A DNA stretch of 64,000 bases, taken from Myxocyprinus asiaticus. Lineage: Eukaryota; Chordata; Actinopteri; Cypriniformes; Catostomidae. The stretch spans positions 19,998,744-20,062,743 of the forward strand of contig NC_059349.1 of the NCBI RefSeq assembly GCF_019703515.2. Reading direction: 5' to 3'. A program made the position numbers and the translations under genes. The notes beneath the pieces were generated by a model. It was not told the DNA's origin, did not search any database, and was given only the letters and a program-made list of their open reading frames with translations. Shown here piece by piece: positions 41,173 to 52,306 of this stretch; the first letter of the stretch is position 1; the number at the start of each line of letters is the position of its first letter.

Positions 41173-41240
41173 CTGTGTGCAGAGGTTCTACGTGTTTTCC
41201 CGAGCGTTCTCTGACTCATCAGGAAACTTGGCGGGATGTA
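41173..41240 (-). other. Candidate non-coding 5' exon end (weak)
   Basis: On the minus strand CTCTGCACACAG|GTAAGTAAAA is a near-consensus splice donor preceded by mixed, less AT-rich sequence (CAGAGAACGCTCGGGAAAAC). It lies about 17 kb upstream of the ptprf start-codon exon and could be a non-coding first exon. A donor-like match by chance is quite possible in 64 kb, and no promoter is evident. Confidence 0.22.
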
Positions 41241-41793
41241 AATGTTAATTATTAATCATGTTACGAGGGAACTACGATTTGATACAATGTCCTGTTGTGA
41301 AAACACAATGTGGTGCCTCTCAAACCACCACTTTAAATATGGTTAGCAGTTCAATAATTGTAACCAAAATGTAATAGAAGCCCCAAGATCAAACAAAAAG
41401 CCATCAAGATGCATATAAATTCATTAAAAAAAATATTTTTTTTTTCTAAGTTCTTTGTTATTATTGTAGTATAGCCTTTTCTTATGTACATTTTCTGATA
41501 CATAACTGATCAAGAATGCAGTGCTAAAATCCCATATGAAAATGATCTTATGCATTGTATTGAATTCAACAAAATAATGTTTAAAAAAAAGGACACAGAG
41601 GTTGTGCTACAAAAAATCAATATCCACCACTTCAAACAACTAGCTTGTAAATTTTTTGTCATGATCTAATTTGATCTGTCATATTTATTTTATTTTCCCT
41701 GAATATAGGCATATGGAATTCCATTTGTAGATTTTACACTGCCTTGCCAAATTTGACAATGCTATCACCAATGATATTCATATTTTCTACATA

Positions 41794-42056
41794 CACTCAC
41801 TGAGCACTTTATTAGGAACAATTGTACACATACTTATTCCTGCGATTATCTAATCAGTCAATCGTGTGGCAGCAGTGCAATGCATAAACTCATGCAGATA
41901 TGGGTCAGGAGCTTCAGTTAATGTTCACATCAACCATCAGAATGGGGAAAAGAAAAGAAAAAAAACAATCACTGATCTCAGTGATTTCGACCATGGCATG
42001 ATTGTTGGTATCCGACAAGCTGGTTTGATTATTTCTGTAACTGCTGATCTCCTGGG
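41794..42056 (+). mobile_element. Tc1 fossil (copy 4), front part only
   Basis: It starts CACTCACTGAGCACTTTATT after a TA, then GTGGCAGCAGTGCAATGCAT. It encodes VNVHINHQNGEKKRKKTIT, DLSDFDHGMIVGIRQAGLI and ISVTADLLG before breaking off near 42056. It corresponds to the first transposase helix-turn-helix of copies 2 and 3. The catalytic region is absent. Confidence 0.88.
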
Positions 42057-42774
42057 ACAGCCCTATTGGGGAGAACATCCAAAATGCATAAAGGGAGTAA
42101 TTTGTTCTATCAACAATTAGCCATATAAATTCTACGCTTTTCTTGATCCATGCAGTTGTGCAGACTGTGACATCCTAAAGGAGACATTAAACCAATTCCC
42201 GAAAACTTCTCTCTTCTTATCAGATAATGTGTGGGAATGGGAAACCAGGACAAGATATTGTTGTGAGAGTTTCAGCCTCCACTAAAGGAAAGATGTTGTG
42301 GACATTAGAGACTGCCTTCTAGGGCATTATTACATTTATATCCACAAGGGTCCCTCTGCTCAGCAAACTGTATCTGTGCAGCGTCTTTGCTACTGTAAAC
42401 TAGGGCTGCACAAATAAATCAAATAAATCATCAAGTTTGCAATTAAATAATCATGAAGAGATTCAATTACAGTACTCCATTTAGGTCTACTCCCATTGCA
42501 TCAAAATATATTCCTCCCTGATTTTCTATAATGTTTTTCTTTCCAGCGATTGAGCATTGTAACCAATCATGGAAATATTATTATGCACATGAATTGGAGC
42601 ATTCAGGTGTTGTCACATTGCTTGCTCATTTTATATAATTGTATTAAAATTTTAAGTAATAGTTCTGGTCTTCATGCGGCCAAGAGGGCCATTTAGTATG
42701 TATACGTGCACAATGTTACACCAAGTATGCGTAATATTATAGTTATGTTAATGCTTTAAACTGTTTTATAAGGT

Positions 42775-43091
42775 TGTGGTGATGGGGGCGTGGCCAAGCG
42801 CCATTTGCAGAGACTGAGGCCGGGAGAGACAGAACGGTAAGGATTGACACCAGTGGGAAATCACCTCTAACAGCAGTGAGAGTGGAGAGATAAAAGGACA
42901 ATTCAGACCGCCGGATGGGAGAGAGAGAGAGAGAGAGAGAGACACACACGAACCTGGCTGTGTGTGTGATCGGTTGTGCTGAAAAGCATTAGTGTGTGTG
43001 AATACAGAAAAGTATGAGAAATAAAGACTCAAGTTGAATGGGTTATCCGGCACCCGCTTCCTCCTTGAAAGAAAGTTAGAGAACTGTCACA
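42775..43091 (+). repeat. 5' LTR of the gypsy element
   Basis: It starts TGTGGTGATG and ends GAACTGTCACA, giving the standard TG...CA limits. It holds a (GA)n run at 42917-42941 and an AATAAAG signal at 43019-43025. The last 50 bases match the end of the 3' LTR. Confidence 0.9.
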
Positions 43092-43092
43092 G

Positions 43093-43110
43093 TGGTGCTG
43101 AAACCCGAGA
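43093..43110 (+). other. Primer binding site next to the 5' LTR
   Basis: TGGTGCTGAAACCCGAGA begins one base after the LTR. It resembles the complement of the 3' end of tRNA-Phe (expected TGGTGCCGAAACCCGGGA), with two differences. The tRNA assignment is from memory of the tRNA 3' end. Confidence 0.6.
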
Positions 43111-43131
43111 TTAGGATGAAGAAACGCCGTC

Positions 43132-44040
43132 ATGGAGTCCTCGCCGCTGGTCGAAGTATTCAAGACCCTCGCCAGCATCCACCAAGTGCAACATAAGTCT
43201 CTGCTTGAGCTGCATCTGGAACAGGAGCAGAGGTTCCAGGCGCTCTTCCAGGCTCAAGCAGAGGACCGGCAGGTACTACGGAGCTGGTACACCAGGAGGA
43301 GTCTTCAGCCGTGACTCCGGACCCACCTATGGCTGTGCTGCACGTCGCGCTTGCCAAGATGGGACCTCAAGACGACCCGGAGGCTTTTGTCGAGCTCTTC
43401 GAGCAGACGGTGGATGCATGGAAGTGACTGAGGTCCCAGTGGGTGGCCCGCCTACTGCCGCTGTTGTCCGGGGAAGCACAACTCGCTCCCCAACAACTTC
43501 CTGCGGCAAACCTCCTGGTGTACGAGGACTTGAAGAAGGTCATCCTGCAATGGGTCGCCACAGCCCAAAACAACATTGACAACACTTCCGCCCATTTGCA
43601 TTTGCCCAACAGCTTCGTGACACCTGCTGAATGTGGCTGCTGGCTGAAGAAAATGACACCAAAGGAGTGCTCGATCTGGTGGTACTCGAGCAGTTCATCA
43701 CCTGGCTACCGAAAGGAACGACGGAGTGGGTCCAGTGCCACTGCCCAGCATCTCCGGATGAGGCGGTCCAGCTGGCTGAGGGTGGCTGCGAGCCCTCCTC
43801 TTCTTCCCCTCTCTCCCCCTCTCTCTCTCCTCCCTCCCCCTCTCCTTCCCTTCATCCTGTTCCTGTTCCCCAGAAACGGGAAATTCCTACCCCAAAACTG
43901 TTCCCTGGGCCCTAACCCTCTCCGCTCTCCCCCACAGGCTGGTGAATCCGCTGCCGGGGATGTGACCATGAAGTCTGGATTGGTCTGCTGGAGCTGTGGG
44001 GAACCTGGGCACTTCCAGGAGGATACGTTGGTCCGGGATC
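43132..44040 (+). pseudogene. gag remnant with SCAN-like capsid segment and zinc knuckle
   Basis: The frame opens at MESSPLVEVFKTLASIHQVQ with a glutamine and glutamate-rich stretch, then shifts. In other frames DDPEAFVELFEQTVDAW is followed by WVARLLPLLSGEAQLAPQQL and ANLLVYEDLKKVILQ. This spacing of acidic-PEAF-LFEQT and LLPLLSGEAQ-A is that of the capsid region from which vertebrate SCAN domains are thought to derive. A nucleocapsid zinc knuckle follows near 43985 (CWSCGEPGHFQEDT), where the last cysteine is replaced. Stops and frameshifts make it non-functional. Confidence 0.82.
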
Positions 44041-44079
44041 CTGACGCGCCACAGGCCACCCCCAATCAAGCAGGAGCGT

Positions 44080-44395
44080 ACCGGATACCTGTGAGTATTA
44101 AGGGGAGTACATATCAAGCCTTGGTGGATTCAGGTTGTAATCAAATCTCCATTTCACCAAAGCTTGGTTCAGTCTGAGGCTTTGGATACAAGCCGGTGGG
44201 TGAAGGTAAGGTGTGTGCATGGGGATATCCAAAATTACCCTGTAGTGATGGTCACTATTCAATTTTAGGGACAAAAACATTGTGTCGAGGCTGCAATTAG
44301 TTCCAGCCTCACCCATCCACTAATCTTGGGAATGAATTGGCCGGCATTTACTACCTTATTAAGGGGAATGTGTGTGGATGGGTCCTGCAGTTAAG
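44080..44395 (+). pseudogene. Retroelement aspartic protease remnant
   Basis: The frame ending at 44177 contains YRIPVSIKGSTYQALVDSGC then NQISI, with the DSG active site of retropepsins, which process the polyprotein. Downstream, in another frame, LILGMNWPAFTTL-like sequence gives the C-terminal half. The frame is shifted after KLGSV. Confidence 0.8.
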
Positions 44396-44423
44396 TGTAT
44401 CGGTGTGTGGTGTGTGATTCAGT

Positions 44424-44905
44424 GTGGCGGAGCCAGGGCCAACTATGTCAGCGCCACATCAGGAGGACTTAAGGGAGAGGGAAGTCTCGGCTTCCCCAGC
44501 CCTTAGAGGATTCCCTGCTGGGGATTTCCCTCTGGTGCAGACGCAAGACGAGACCCTTAAGCATGCCTTTGATCAAGTGATTGATGGTCAACGCCTCCAG
44601 GCAGACGCTGCACTCGCATATCCGTATTTTTCAATTATTAAGGATCGGTTGTATCGAGTGACGCAGGATGCTCAAAGGAGGATACAACCCAATTGTTAGT
44701 ACCAAAGAGCCGTCGGGAAATGTTATTCCAGATGGCTCATTTTAATCCGATGGCGGGCCACTTAGGGTAGGGGAAAACACTAGACCATCTGATGGCCAGT
44801 TTCTATTGGCCGGGCATTCGCGGGGAAGTTCGCAGTTGGTGTGTGGAATGCCATGAATGTCAGTCGGTGAATCCCGCGGCCACCCCAAAAGTGCCACTGC
44901 GCCTC
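44424..44905 (+). pseudogene. Linker and integrase zinc-finger remnant
   Basis: The first frame has FPLVQTQDETLKHAFDQV and YPYFSIIKDRLYRVTQDAQ, the region before integrase in this group. In shifted frames MAHFNPMAGHLG and ASFYWPGIRGEVRSWCVECH then ECQSVNP supply the H-H-C-C zinc finger. The DDE catalytic core that should follow is absent. The sequence changes to reverse transcriptase about 30 bases later. Confidence 0.82.
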
Positions 44906-44919
44906 CCATGTCGCATGAA

Positions 44920-45110
44920 AAAAATGCATTTTCCTCACCGTTTGGCTTACACCAATGTGTCACCCACCCTTTCGGTTTGTTTGGGGCCCCAGCTACGTTT
45001 AAGCGGCTCGTGGACAGAATTCTCAGACCGCATACAGCCTGCCTGAGATCTAAGACCAAAGAGAAGGTGAGACCGTTTCTCAGGCTGGCTGGCTGGCTAT
45101 TATTGTAGGT
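44920..45110 (+). pseudogene. Reverse transcriptase fragment
   Basis: The frame 44857-45108 contains EKNAFSSPFGLHQCVTHPFG, LFGAPATFKRLVDRILRP and then TKEKVRPFLRLAGW. The first part is the RT palm just before the catalytic Y-x-D-D, and the second lies after it, so the catalytic motif and about 60-70 residues were deleted. The other-frame sequence after 45110 continues with RT-thumb-like TSLLTDLTEKG. Confidence 0.8.
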
Positions 45111-45227
45111 TTGTGCAAACTATTCGACCATCACCAGCCTGCTGACTGATCTTACTGAAAAGGGGCACCAGATCTGGAGTAAGTGACAGGCTATATGGCT
45201 ACCCGGCCTGAGTCGGGCGATGGGGTA

Positions 45228-45332
45228 TGTGGTGATGGGGGCATGGCCGAGCGATGTTTGCAGAGAGCAAGGTTGGGAATTGGTTATCTGGCTCCCGCTT
45301 CCTCCTTGAAAGAAAGTTAGTGAACTGTCACA
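45228..45332 (+). repeat. 3' LTR of the gypsy element, internally deleted
   Basis: It opens TGTGGTGATGGGGGCATGGC and ends TTAGTGAACTGTCACA, matching both ends of the 5' LTR. About 212 bp are missing between TTTGCAGAGA and the TTATCTGGCTCCCGC part. Confidence 0.88.
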
Positions 45333-45730
45333 AAGGTTATAAATTGTTTAAGCAAAAACACACCTGGATTTTCACCCATTACTGAGATTTCATGTTGCAT
45401 GTAAACACAACATTCTGATATTTTGAGAAAAACACAATAATTTAAAACATCATGTAAACACTGTTTTCTTGTGTTGTTTTTTTTATTTATTTTTTTAGAA
45501 TAAGCAGATTTTTGATAGTTATTGCTGTGCATGTAAACACATTCAATCTGAAGTTGATCATTTGATGTATGAAACAGCAATAAAGTAATCCAGGAACACA
45601 GTTCTCAGCTTGTTTTGGATGTGTTTAAATGTAAATTTCATTAATCAGAATTTAAACTCGTAATTACAATATCGAGGGAAATAATTTACATCTATGATTT
45701 TTGTCAAAATCGTGCAGCCCTACTGTAAAC

Positions 45731-46998
45731 TATGGCATTTGTTGTAGATCACTGAGGGAAATCTGTTCCTATTCATCCTTCTTGTGTGCTGTGGACGTGG
45801 GTTGATTGCGAACCATGGGGTGACTGTAGAAAGAGATTAAGAAGGCCTCACCGCACCTGTTGCCCTTCCTGCCCCACTTTCTCCTGGGGCTTTTGAGCCA
45901 TCGCATGCCAAAATAAAAGAAAGACTAAAATAGCCTGGAGGCTAAAGCCTGGCCCTGTACGCCATTAATTTCATTGGACGAGCATTTGAAACATCTTTAG
46001 CTTTTACAATGAAGTCGTTAGTGCAGGCGGAGAGCCTAGCACAGCTGTCAATTACTTAATACCCACCAGCGCCCTCCCAGTACTTTAAATCAATTTACTG
46101 ACACCTTATCCAAGATTGAAGCATATAGATGGTTTACTCTAAAGATAGGGCAACCCAATTGTGTTTTAAAAAAGGAGCTTAAATGAGACAATAGAGATGG
46201 GAAAAGATCACTGGAAAAGTTCCCAAAGCTTCTCACCCAAGGTCTATTTCACAATCTGGATGTCTATATATAATGGTTATAGTTAAGACCAAATAAATTA
46301 TTGAATAACAAAACAAATTATGTATTAATTATGAACTTTAATAATTATCAGACATGTTTATCCTCTCTCCAAAATGTACTTTTTAGGACTTTGAAACTGA
46401 GAAATGTTATAGCAGCAAAGAGGGTAACGACATTCTTCTATACATTAAGCAGTTATAAAAGTAAGAAGAAAGAAGTTGGGTTAAACGTGCACGTCAGAGC
46501 CACATACTGATTTGAAGTGCATCATTATGAAGTGCATCAAGTATTATGTAGACTGTATATGACATTTTAATGTATATGTTGTACACTACAGAGTTTCACA
46601 ATGTACAACGTGCTGCAAACTATTTGAACATGTCCTATTTGAGCATGCATCATTTGTGAGAATTCAAATGCAACTGCAAATCCTGTGTTTTGCATTCTCA
46701 TGCACAAGAATTTGCAACGTCTGCCAAATTTCAAATGGCAAAGTAAGGTCTTTTTGACATTTCATTTTCAACATCCTAACAGGTATGACATGCAGGTATG
46801 AGGCATACTGAAAAAAAAAAAAATGCAAGAGCAAAGCCTCCGTTTGCCAATTCACTTCCTTATCTCACTCCCACCCTGCCAAAACTCAAATGAAATTGCA
46901 ATCCTGTCAATCAGTCATTGGGAGTGGGGCATGTGACAGAACTGAACTGCTCCGTCATAATGTCTTACAATAAAGAAACACATTTCATAAATGGATTA
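45731..46998. other. Non-coding stretch, nothing recognised
   Basis: The sequence right after the hAT duplication looks like unique DNA. No element ends or coding similarity are seen. Confidence 0.4.
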
Positions 46999-47065
46999 GA
47001 GTTGAAGTCAGAAGTTTACATACACCTTAGCCAAATACACCTTAGCAAAATACATTTAAACTCAA
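46999..47065 (+). mobile_element. Fragment of a Sleeping Beauty-like Tc1 terminal repeat
   Basis: GAGTTGAAGTCAGAAGTTTACATACACC resembles the outer end of salmonid and cyprinid Tc1 elements related to Sleeping Beauty (which begin CAGTTGAAGTCGGAAG). A partial repeat of CAAATACACCTTAGC follows. The rest of the element is absent. Confidence 0.7.
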
Positions 47066-47116
47066 AAACCTATCGATAAAAAAAACTTGCTGATCAGTAA
47101 TCGATAGGTTTTTGAG
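47061..47116. repeat. Perfect 17-bp inverted repeat with 22-nt loop
   Basis: CTCAAAAACCTATCGAT at 47061-47077 is exactly complementary to ATCGATAGGTTTTTGAG at 47100-47116. It may be the joined ends of a DNA transposon inserted next to the Tc1 fragment. Confidence 0.85.
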
Positions 47117-50100
47117 GCATCAATATATAAACATTAGCCGACATTTAAATTAGAAGCCTAATTTGTGTGCTTTCCAATTCACTGTCATTTGACATTTCTA
47201 CTTCATCAAGAATGTGATGTTGATGAGTTTGGAGGTTGGTGTATGAAACTGGTGTAACTTTGCAAACTGAACGATTAGAAATTATTATGCAATTTCTGTT
47301 TATGTAGACTTAGGAATTACTTTTATCTGTCAAACCACAAAAAGACATACTTGAAACTGAAAATACATTTTTAGGCCATATGAAAGATACATACACAATA
47401 TATCATCCAGTAATATCTAGAGTTAAAAATCTTTGTCCTTTTATAATAATTTGGGTCGAATTTAATCGAAAACTATACGAGTTGCACTCGCAGAATTTTG
47501 AGCAGCTTGCATTGATGGTGAGCACCAATGTGCGTACATTCGTAGAAAATAATTATTTCGAAATTTAGAACGAGCCATGTCATGCACCAGACACATCCGG
47601 TGTGCCCTGTTGCTCACACTTTACCAAAGTTGTGTTGAGAAATATGTTTGAACACAAAGACTATTGGTGCAACAGGCAGCCCTATTTATAGTTGGAAAAA
47701 ACAAATGCAGATAAATGTCGATAATCATCGGGAAAATTATCGATGCATGAAAAAGACATTGATCCCAAGCCTTTTATATATACTGTATAAATATACTGTA
47801 CATACTGTATTTACACTGTATATAAAAATCCCTGTTAGGTTAATAACATTAATAAAATGGATAGTTCGGACTCTGCTTTGTGTCGTGCCTAAGAAGAACA
47901 CCCCTTCACCCATGCCATGGTAAAATTACTGTAATGCAAAAGGCTCTCATCTATTACTCTACTAGAAATGCAATAGTAAAACTTCACTGTAAAAAATCAA
48001 AATCAAAAAGTCAAACACTTTTATTATATCTACATTAAATTACATCAACAAAATTAATTTATAGAGAAAGATCAGGCAACAACTGAAGGAAACAACATAT
48101 GATAACTTTTTAGTGTTATTGTATTATTGTTCTTTTTGTTCAATCCACACAAATAATAGCTGTACTTTATTATTCTAGATGTAACTAAAATTCTTACCCA
48201 ACTTGTTTAACTGGATAGTTCTTCATAATATTTATTAGATACTTTTTTAACTTCTTAATGCATTATTTTTCTGAATCTGGTCTGACTTGCAGCAATCATT
48301 AGGGCGCATATAATACTTGTGGACAGGTAAATTACATTTCAGTCTTGCCTGATTTCCTCCCAATTTAGAATGAATCCATTCTGGACAGGTTTATGGAGTT
48401 TGTAGTCATAACAAACAGCAACATCAGCAAACTCATCCTAAAGGGTCATGAAACCCCCCCAAAAAATTTTTTATATGTTAACAGATATGTACAGGTTGCA
48501 CATCACTGAAAACAATGATAGCACTCATAATTGTAGTGACTGAAGGCAGGAAAAATTATATGCAAAATGACTTGAGTCCAGGAAACCCAACCTTTAATTC
48601 CTGGAATTCCTCAGAACCATAAAACTAAGAGCTGACAAAATGGTTCCCTAAAGCATGGCCCAGCTAAATGAGATGAACTACGTCTGGCCAATAAAACGAA
48701 CAAAAGTGGATCTGTGAATGCAGAGGACCCCTTCTTCCAGGGAATTCCCCTATGACCTTACGAGTTAGATCACACTCCCTGGAAATCCTGGGAGAGGTTA
48801 AGACACACTCTTTTTGTCCTTCGATATAAACCAATTTGCAACACTTAAACTAGACTCATCAGATCACGAGACATTGTGATCGTTTCTTGCAAACAACATT
48901 TGAATCTATAACCTCTGACACAATCGCAAAACTTACTTTACTGTAATTTTATCCTGTACATAATCTGCTAAAGTGCCTAGAACTCTTATTCAAGGCTTAA
49001 CCTGATAATATACCCAGATTATCATGTTTCTCATAACATGTAATGTATTATCCATGTTGTAAAACCAATGAATTAACCATAATGATTTGTAATAAGGTAT
49101 TTTCATGTTTTGTTACTTACACGTGGAATATTCATGAAAGTATGTCATATTTAGTATGTAAATGCTTGCTTGTTACGCAGAGAATATTGATGTTAATGTA
49201 TGTCAAGTCTCTTGCACCGTTTTCAAGATATAACAGTTCATGATTAAACATTGCCCTATTCTGAGCAGGAAACAGGAGTCTTCACAAACAAAGGCTCATA
49301 AATCACCAATCAGAAGGAGGGACAGAAATTACCATGTGCCTCCGAAAAGGCACTTCTGATTGGCTCAGGAGACCTTTGGGGTGTGGCCAATCTCAACGCA
49401 AAAACTCTCGTACCTAGGAGGAACGCCCCTTCTTTCCTCTTCTTCTCTGCACCACGCTTCTTCACTTTCTCTGCAGCTCTGCGCTTTGGCCCTCGTGGCT
49501 TGTAGCCTCCAGCCCCTCAAGTTCCGTGCAATGCAGAAGTCCAGGAAGGCTCAGAGTAAAGCTCAGAGGAAGCCCTTCTCTTCTCTGCGCTACGACACAC
49601 ACACGTGATGGTCCTCCATGCAGAAGGCCTCGCTTCAAAGCCTGCCTCATCATCCATCGACGCAACAGACAACAAACTATCCACGATCTTAACAGATGTC
49701 CAAAACATCAACGGAACCACCCAAACTTTCTACAAAGAGCCAAAGAACCAAGCAACGCAAGGAAATGCAACGACACGCAAGTACATCTCCAGATTTTTGC
49801 TGAAAGTGCTGGTGTAATATTTAAATACTTTGGGTAATCCGATTGCAAATCGATTTAGACTCAAAATAGTATCAATGGTTCTTAAGGCATTGTCTATAGA
49901 CTCCATAAAGTTTCTTTTCTCTGTATAGATCATTTCCATCCAAGTCACTTATTCAATTTACTCACCAACCTGTTTCATGTTTGTATGTGTTAGATTTGTT
50001 TTTAATGTTTAGATTAGCAATAAAGTCTTGTTTGTATTCAAGGATAATTTGAATGTGGTATATTTTGATAATCTCGTCACTTGATTTTTTTCAAAGATCC

Positions 50101-50850
50101 AGCCCTAAAGCTATACCTAAATTATATGATATTATTTTCAATAAGCCATGAGAATAATATTACTCCAATAAGTGAATTAATCACAGTTCCCTTATTAAAG
50201 CTAATTCCTTACAATAGAAATTGTGAGCAGATACAATGAGACTTTGAATTTTATTCAGACAAATAATCGAATTATTTGTCATTTATCTTTCAGTCATTTA
50301 CACAGGCTATGTGTAAACTCAGTTATGATTGGTAGGATAGTACACGTGCATCACTAGATTCTGAGCGTTTCTCTACATTATTCATGAGAAGGAACATTTC
50401 CACCTAATCACAGTGCTGCCTCATGCATTAGCTGGCATTACAGCCACAGTGGAGAGTTCAAACTCATGGATGTAATCACTGTTCTGCAGGTGCGAGACTT
50501 CAACAGCACTCAGGGAAAAGATAGGAGAGCGTACTTTTATACTAAACGTGATCAGATCTAAATCACTCCACAAAATGGAGGCTGTTCTGCTTAGATGGTG
50601 CAATCACGTCTTCTCACTGTGCGTCCGATCATAAACAGGATAACACGACGGCTTGTTCAAAAACAGAAGACAATGATGAAAACCGAAAACTCAGTCATGT
50701 GACTCTATTTTTGATCTACTTTACATCAAGTTTCTGGGATTTTTGCCAAAATGGTTTACTGGTGTTACATTGTCACGACAACAAAGTTGAAATACTGGAT
50801 AACTTTACACAGACAATGATATTAAGTAATTTAATCACACTAGAGACATG
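47117..50850. other. Non-coding stretch, part possibly LTR-like
   Basis: ATCATCGGGAAAATTATCGATGCATG near 47725 looks hAT-derived. The block 49230-50045 has CCAATCAGAAGGAGGGACAG and TTCTGATTGGCTCAGG inverted CCAAT-type motifs, a CTCTTCTTCTCTGC tract and a terminal AATAAAGTCTTGTTTGTATTCA, suggesting a retroelement LTR. I found no limits or duplication to prove it. Frames at 49360-49837 are unsupported. Confidence 0.3.
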
Positions 50851-50859
50851 TTAAAACGT

Positions 50860-51010
50860 ATTATGTTTAAGTATTGCGGCTATACTTTTAAAAACAGTGT
50901 ATTTAATATTTTTTGCATCTGATCCGTTTACTTGCCGTATGTGGCTTACTTCGCAGTATAAATTATTTTCTGTGGATTTCAACATTATGCCACAAATACT
51001 GTCAATAGAG
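50860..51010 (+). mobile_element. Scrap of the long-inverted-repeat family of 19920-22703
   Basis: GGCTATACTTTTAAAAACAGTG and CAACATTATGCCACAAATACTG then TAACTTGTATT match, in the same order, 22545-22860. Only one arm is present. Confidence 0.6.
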
Positions 51011-51084
51011 TTTAACTTGTATTAAACTCGAAACACTCCTTGTAAGAATATATATCTTTGAATTAATAAGGACCAACCAAGCTG

Positions 51085-51208
51085 TGATATTCTTCAAAAA
51101 ATCTTTGTTTGTGTTCTGCAGAAGAAAGAAAGTCAAACACATCTGGGATGGCATGAGGGTGAGTAAATGATGAAAGAATTTTCATTTTTGGATGAACTCT
51201 CCCTTTAA
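51085..51208 (+). mobile_element. TTAA-end miniature element, one end only
   Basis: TGTTCTGCAGAAGAAAGAAAG, GATGGCATGAGGGTGAGTAA and GATGAACTCTCCCTTTAA are the end of the family seen complete in part at 62641-62868, in the same orientation. Confidence 0.75.
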
Positions 51209-51889
51209 GCAACTCCAAGACTGTTTGTGATTGACAGCCATCTTGTCGAAAACCGCAGGGCCTCTTCAGAGTTGCTTCACTTTAAATTCCCCACTCTTTC
51301 TACATCCAGTGTCAATGCCTCAGGTGTGTCTCTGCAAATATCTCACAGTTGGAAAACATCTGTTTGTATGTACACAGCTGTTAAACTGCTGCATATACAC
51401 ACAGACTGAATCCACAGATTTTCCATACTGTGACTGGCTCAGTCTGGTACAGCGACAGTGCAAAGAAGGGATGGGTGGTCATAACTATACACAAAACAAA
51501 AATACTCAACAAAAACTATACTATTTTTGTCAAAATATATGATACCATTTATTTAAACTTTGTTTCATATGCATAAGTCAAGAACCATTCCGACCAATTT
51601 AGTGAGTCAGTCATTAGACTGATTCAAACCAATAACCAACAACTTTGACAATAAATTTGCAACCATTTTTTTTTTTTTTTGCCAATTATTTAAATTAAAA
51701 AGAACCAGCTCTCAGGAGTTCATGACAGTCATTTGTTTGTGACTTGGACATCATCCATTGCTAGCTCTGCATGCTTATTTTAGCATGCAGCCAGCAATAG
51801 AAAGACTACACCATTAAAAAGTGGTGTTGTCTAAGTTAACACTAACAGGTCTTTTTATCTCATCTCATTTAATTTAAACTGCAAGCTCA

Positions 51890-52306
51890 CTCCGACACCA
51901 TGAAATCAAAATTTGAGTTTTGTGGCATTTAGTTCATGTCCAATCTGGAGATTTGAAGCCATCTACGTAATAGTTCGCCACTAAAAGTTGACAAAATTAA
52001 TTTTTAGCAGATATACACATTTAAAATGTACAGTCCTTCACTTCTGGGAAAACAGACCACAAATATTGGTGACGCATCTTACACTCACTAGATTTTCCAA
52101 TAAAATGCTTGCTAGAATGAGAATGACCTACCCCTAACACCACCTACTTCTGTAGCAAATCAAGCAAATCATGCTCAAAGTTGTGACAAACTCAGCATTT
52201 ATTTAAAAATAAGGGAACAAGCTGTACAACGTTTCTCTTTTTCAATAGGAAATACATCAACAGGAATGAAAACTGCTTGTGAAACATTTTCATGGGGTCT
52301 TTAACC
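51890..52306. mobile_element. CATGGGGTCTTTAA-type miniature element, short copy
   Basis: The left end has ACCATGAAATCAAAATTTGAG and the right end CATTTTCATGGGGTCTTTAA. The longer copy is at 55105-56015. No transposase is present. Confidence 0.65.

Larger units (their letters stand above)
42775..45332 (+). mobile_element. Short degraded Ty3/gypsy element (Gmr1-like), complete with both ends
   Basis: The 2558-bp element begins TGTGGTGATGGGGGCGTGGC and ends GAACTGTCACA, flanked by the 5-bp duplication AAGGT (42770-42774 and 45333-45337). It has a 317-bp 5' LTR and a 105-bp 3' LTR with an internal deletion. Between them are remnants in the order gag (SCAN-like), zinc knuckle, protease, integrase zinc finger and reverse transcriptase. 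Integrase before RT is the Gmr1-like order, not the usual gypsy order. Most of integrase and RT is deleted and the frames are broken, so it cannot move by itself. Confidence 0.9.
42401..45722. mobile_element. hAT element split by a Ty3/gypsy insertion
   Basis: The ends are TAGGGCTGCACAAATAAATC and TCAAAATCGTGCAGCCCTA, with CTGTAAAC at 42393-42400 and 45723-45730. Taking out the gypsy element and one copy of its 5-bp duplication leaves about 759 bp, a usual size for a non-autonomous hAT. No transposase frame is present. Confidence 0.92.

Noticed and set aside
43706..44117. Minus-strand frames over the gypsy element
   Set aside because: They are shadows of the gag and protease remnants on the plus strand.
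44424..45110. Scrambled domain order caused by rearrangement
   Set aside because: Protease, integrase finger, then RT is the normal order of Gmr1-like elements, so a rearrangement is not needed.
49360..49837. Overlapping frames near 49.5 kb as a small gene
   Set aside because: They are basic, serine- and threonine-rich low-similarity frames in what looks like an LTR-type repeat, with no splice or domain support.
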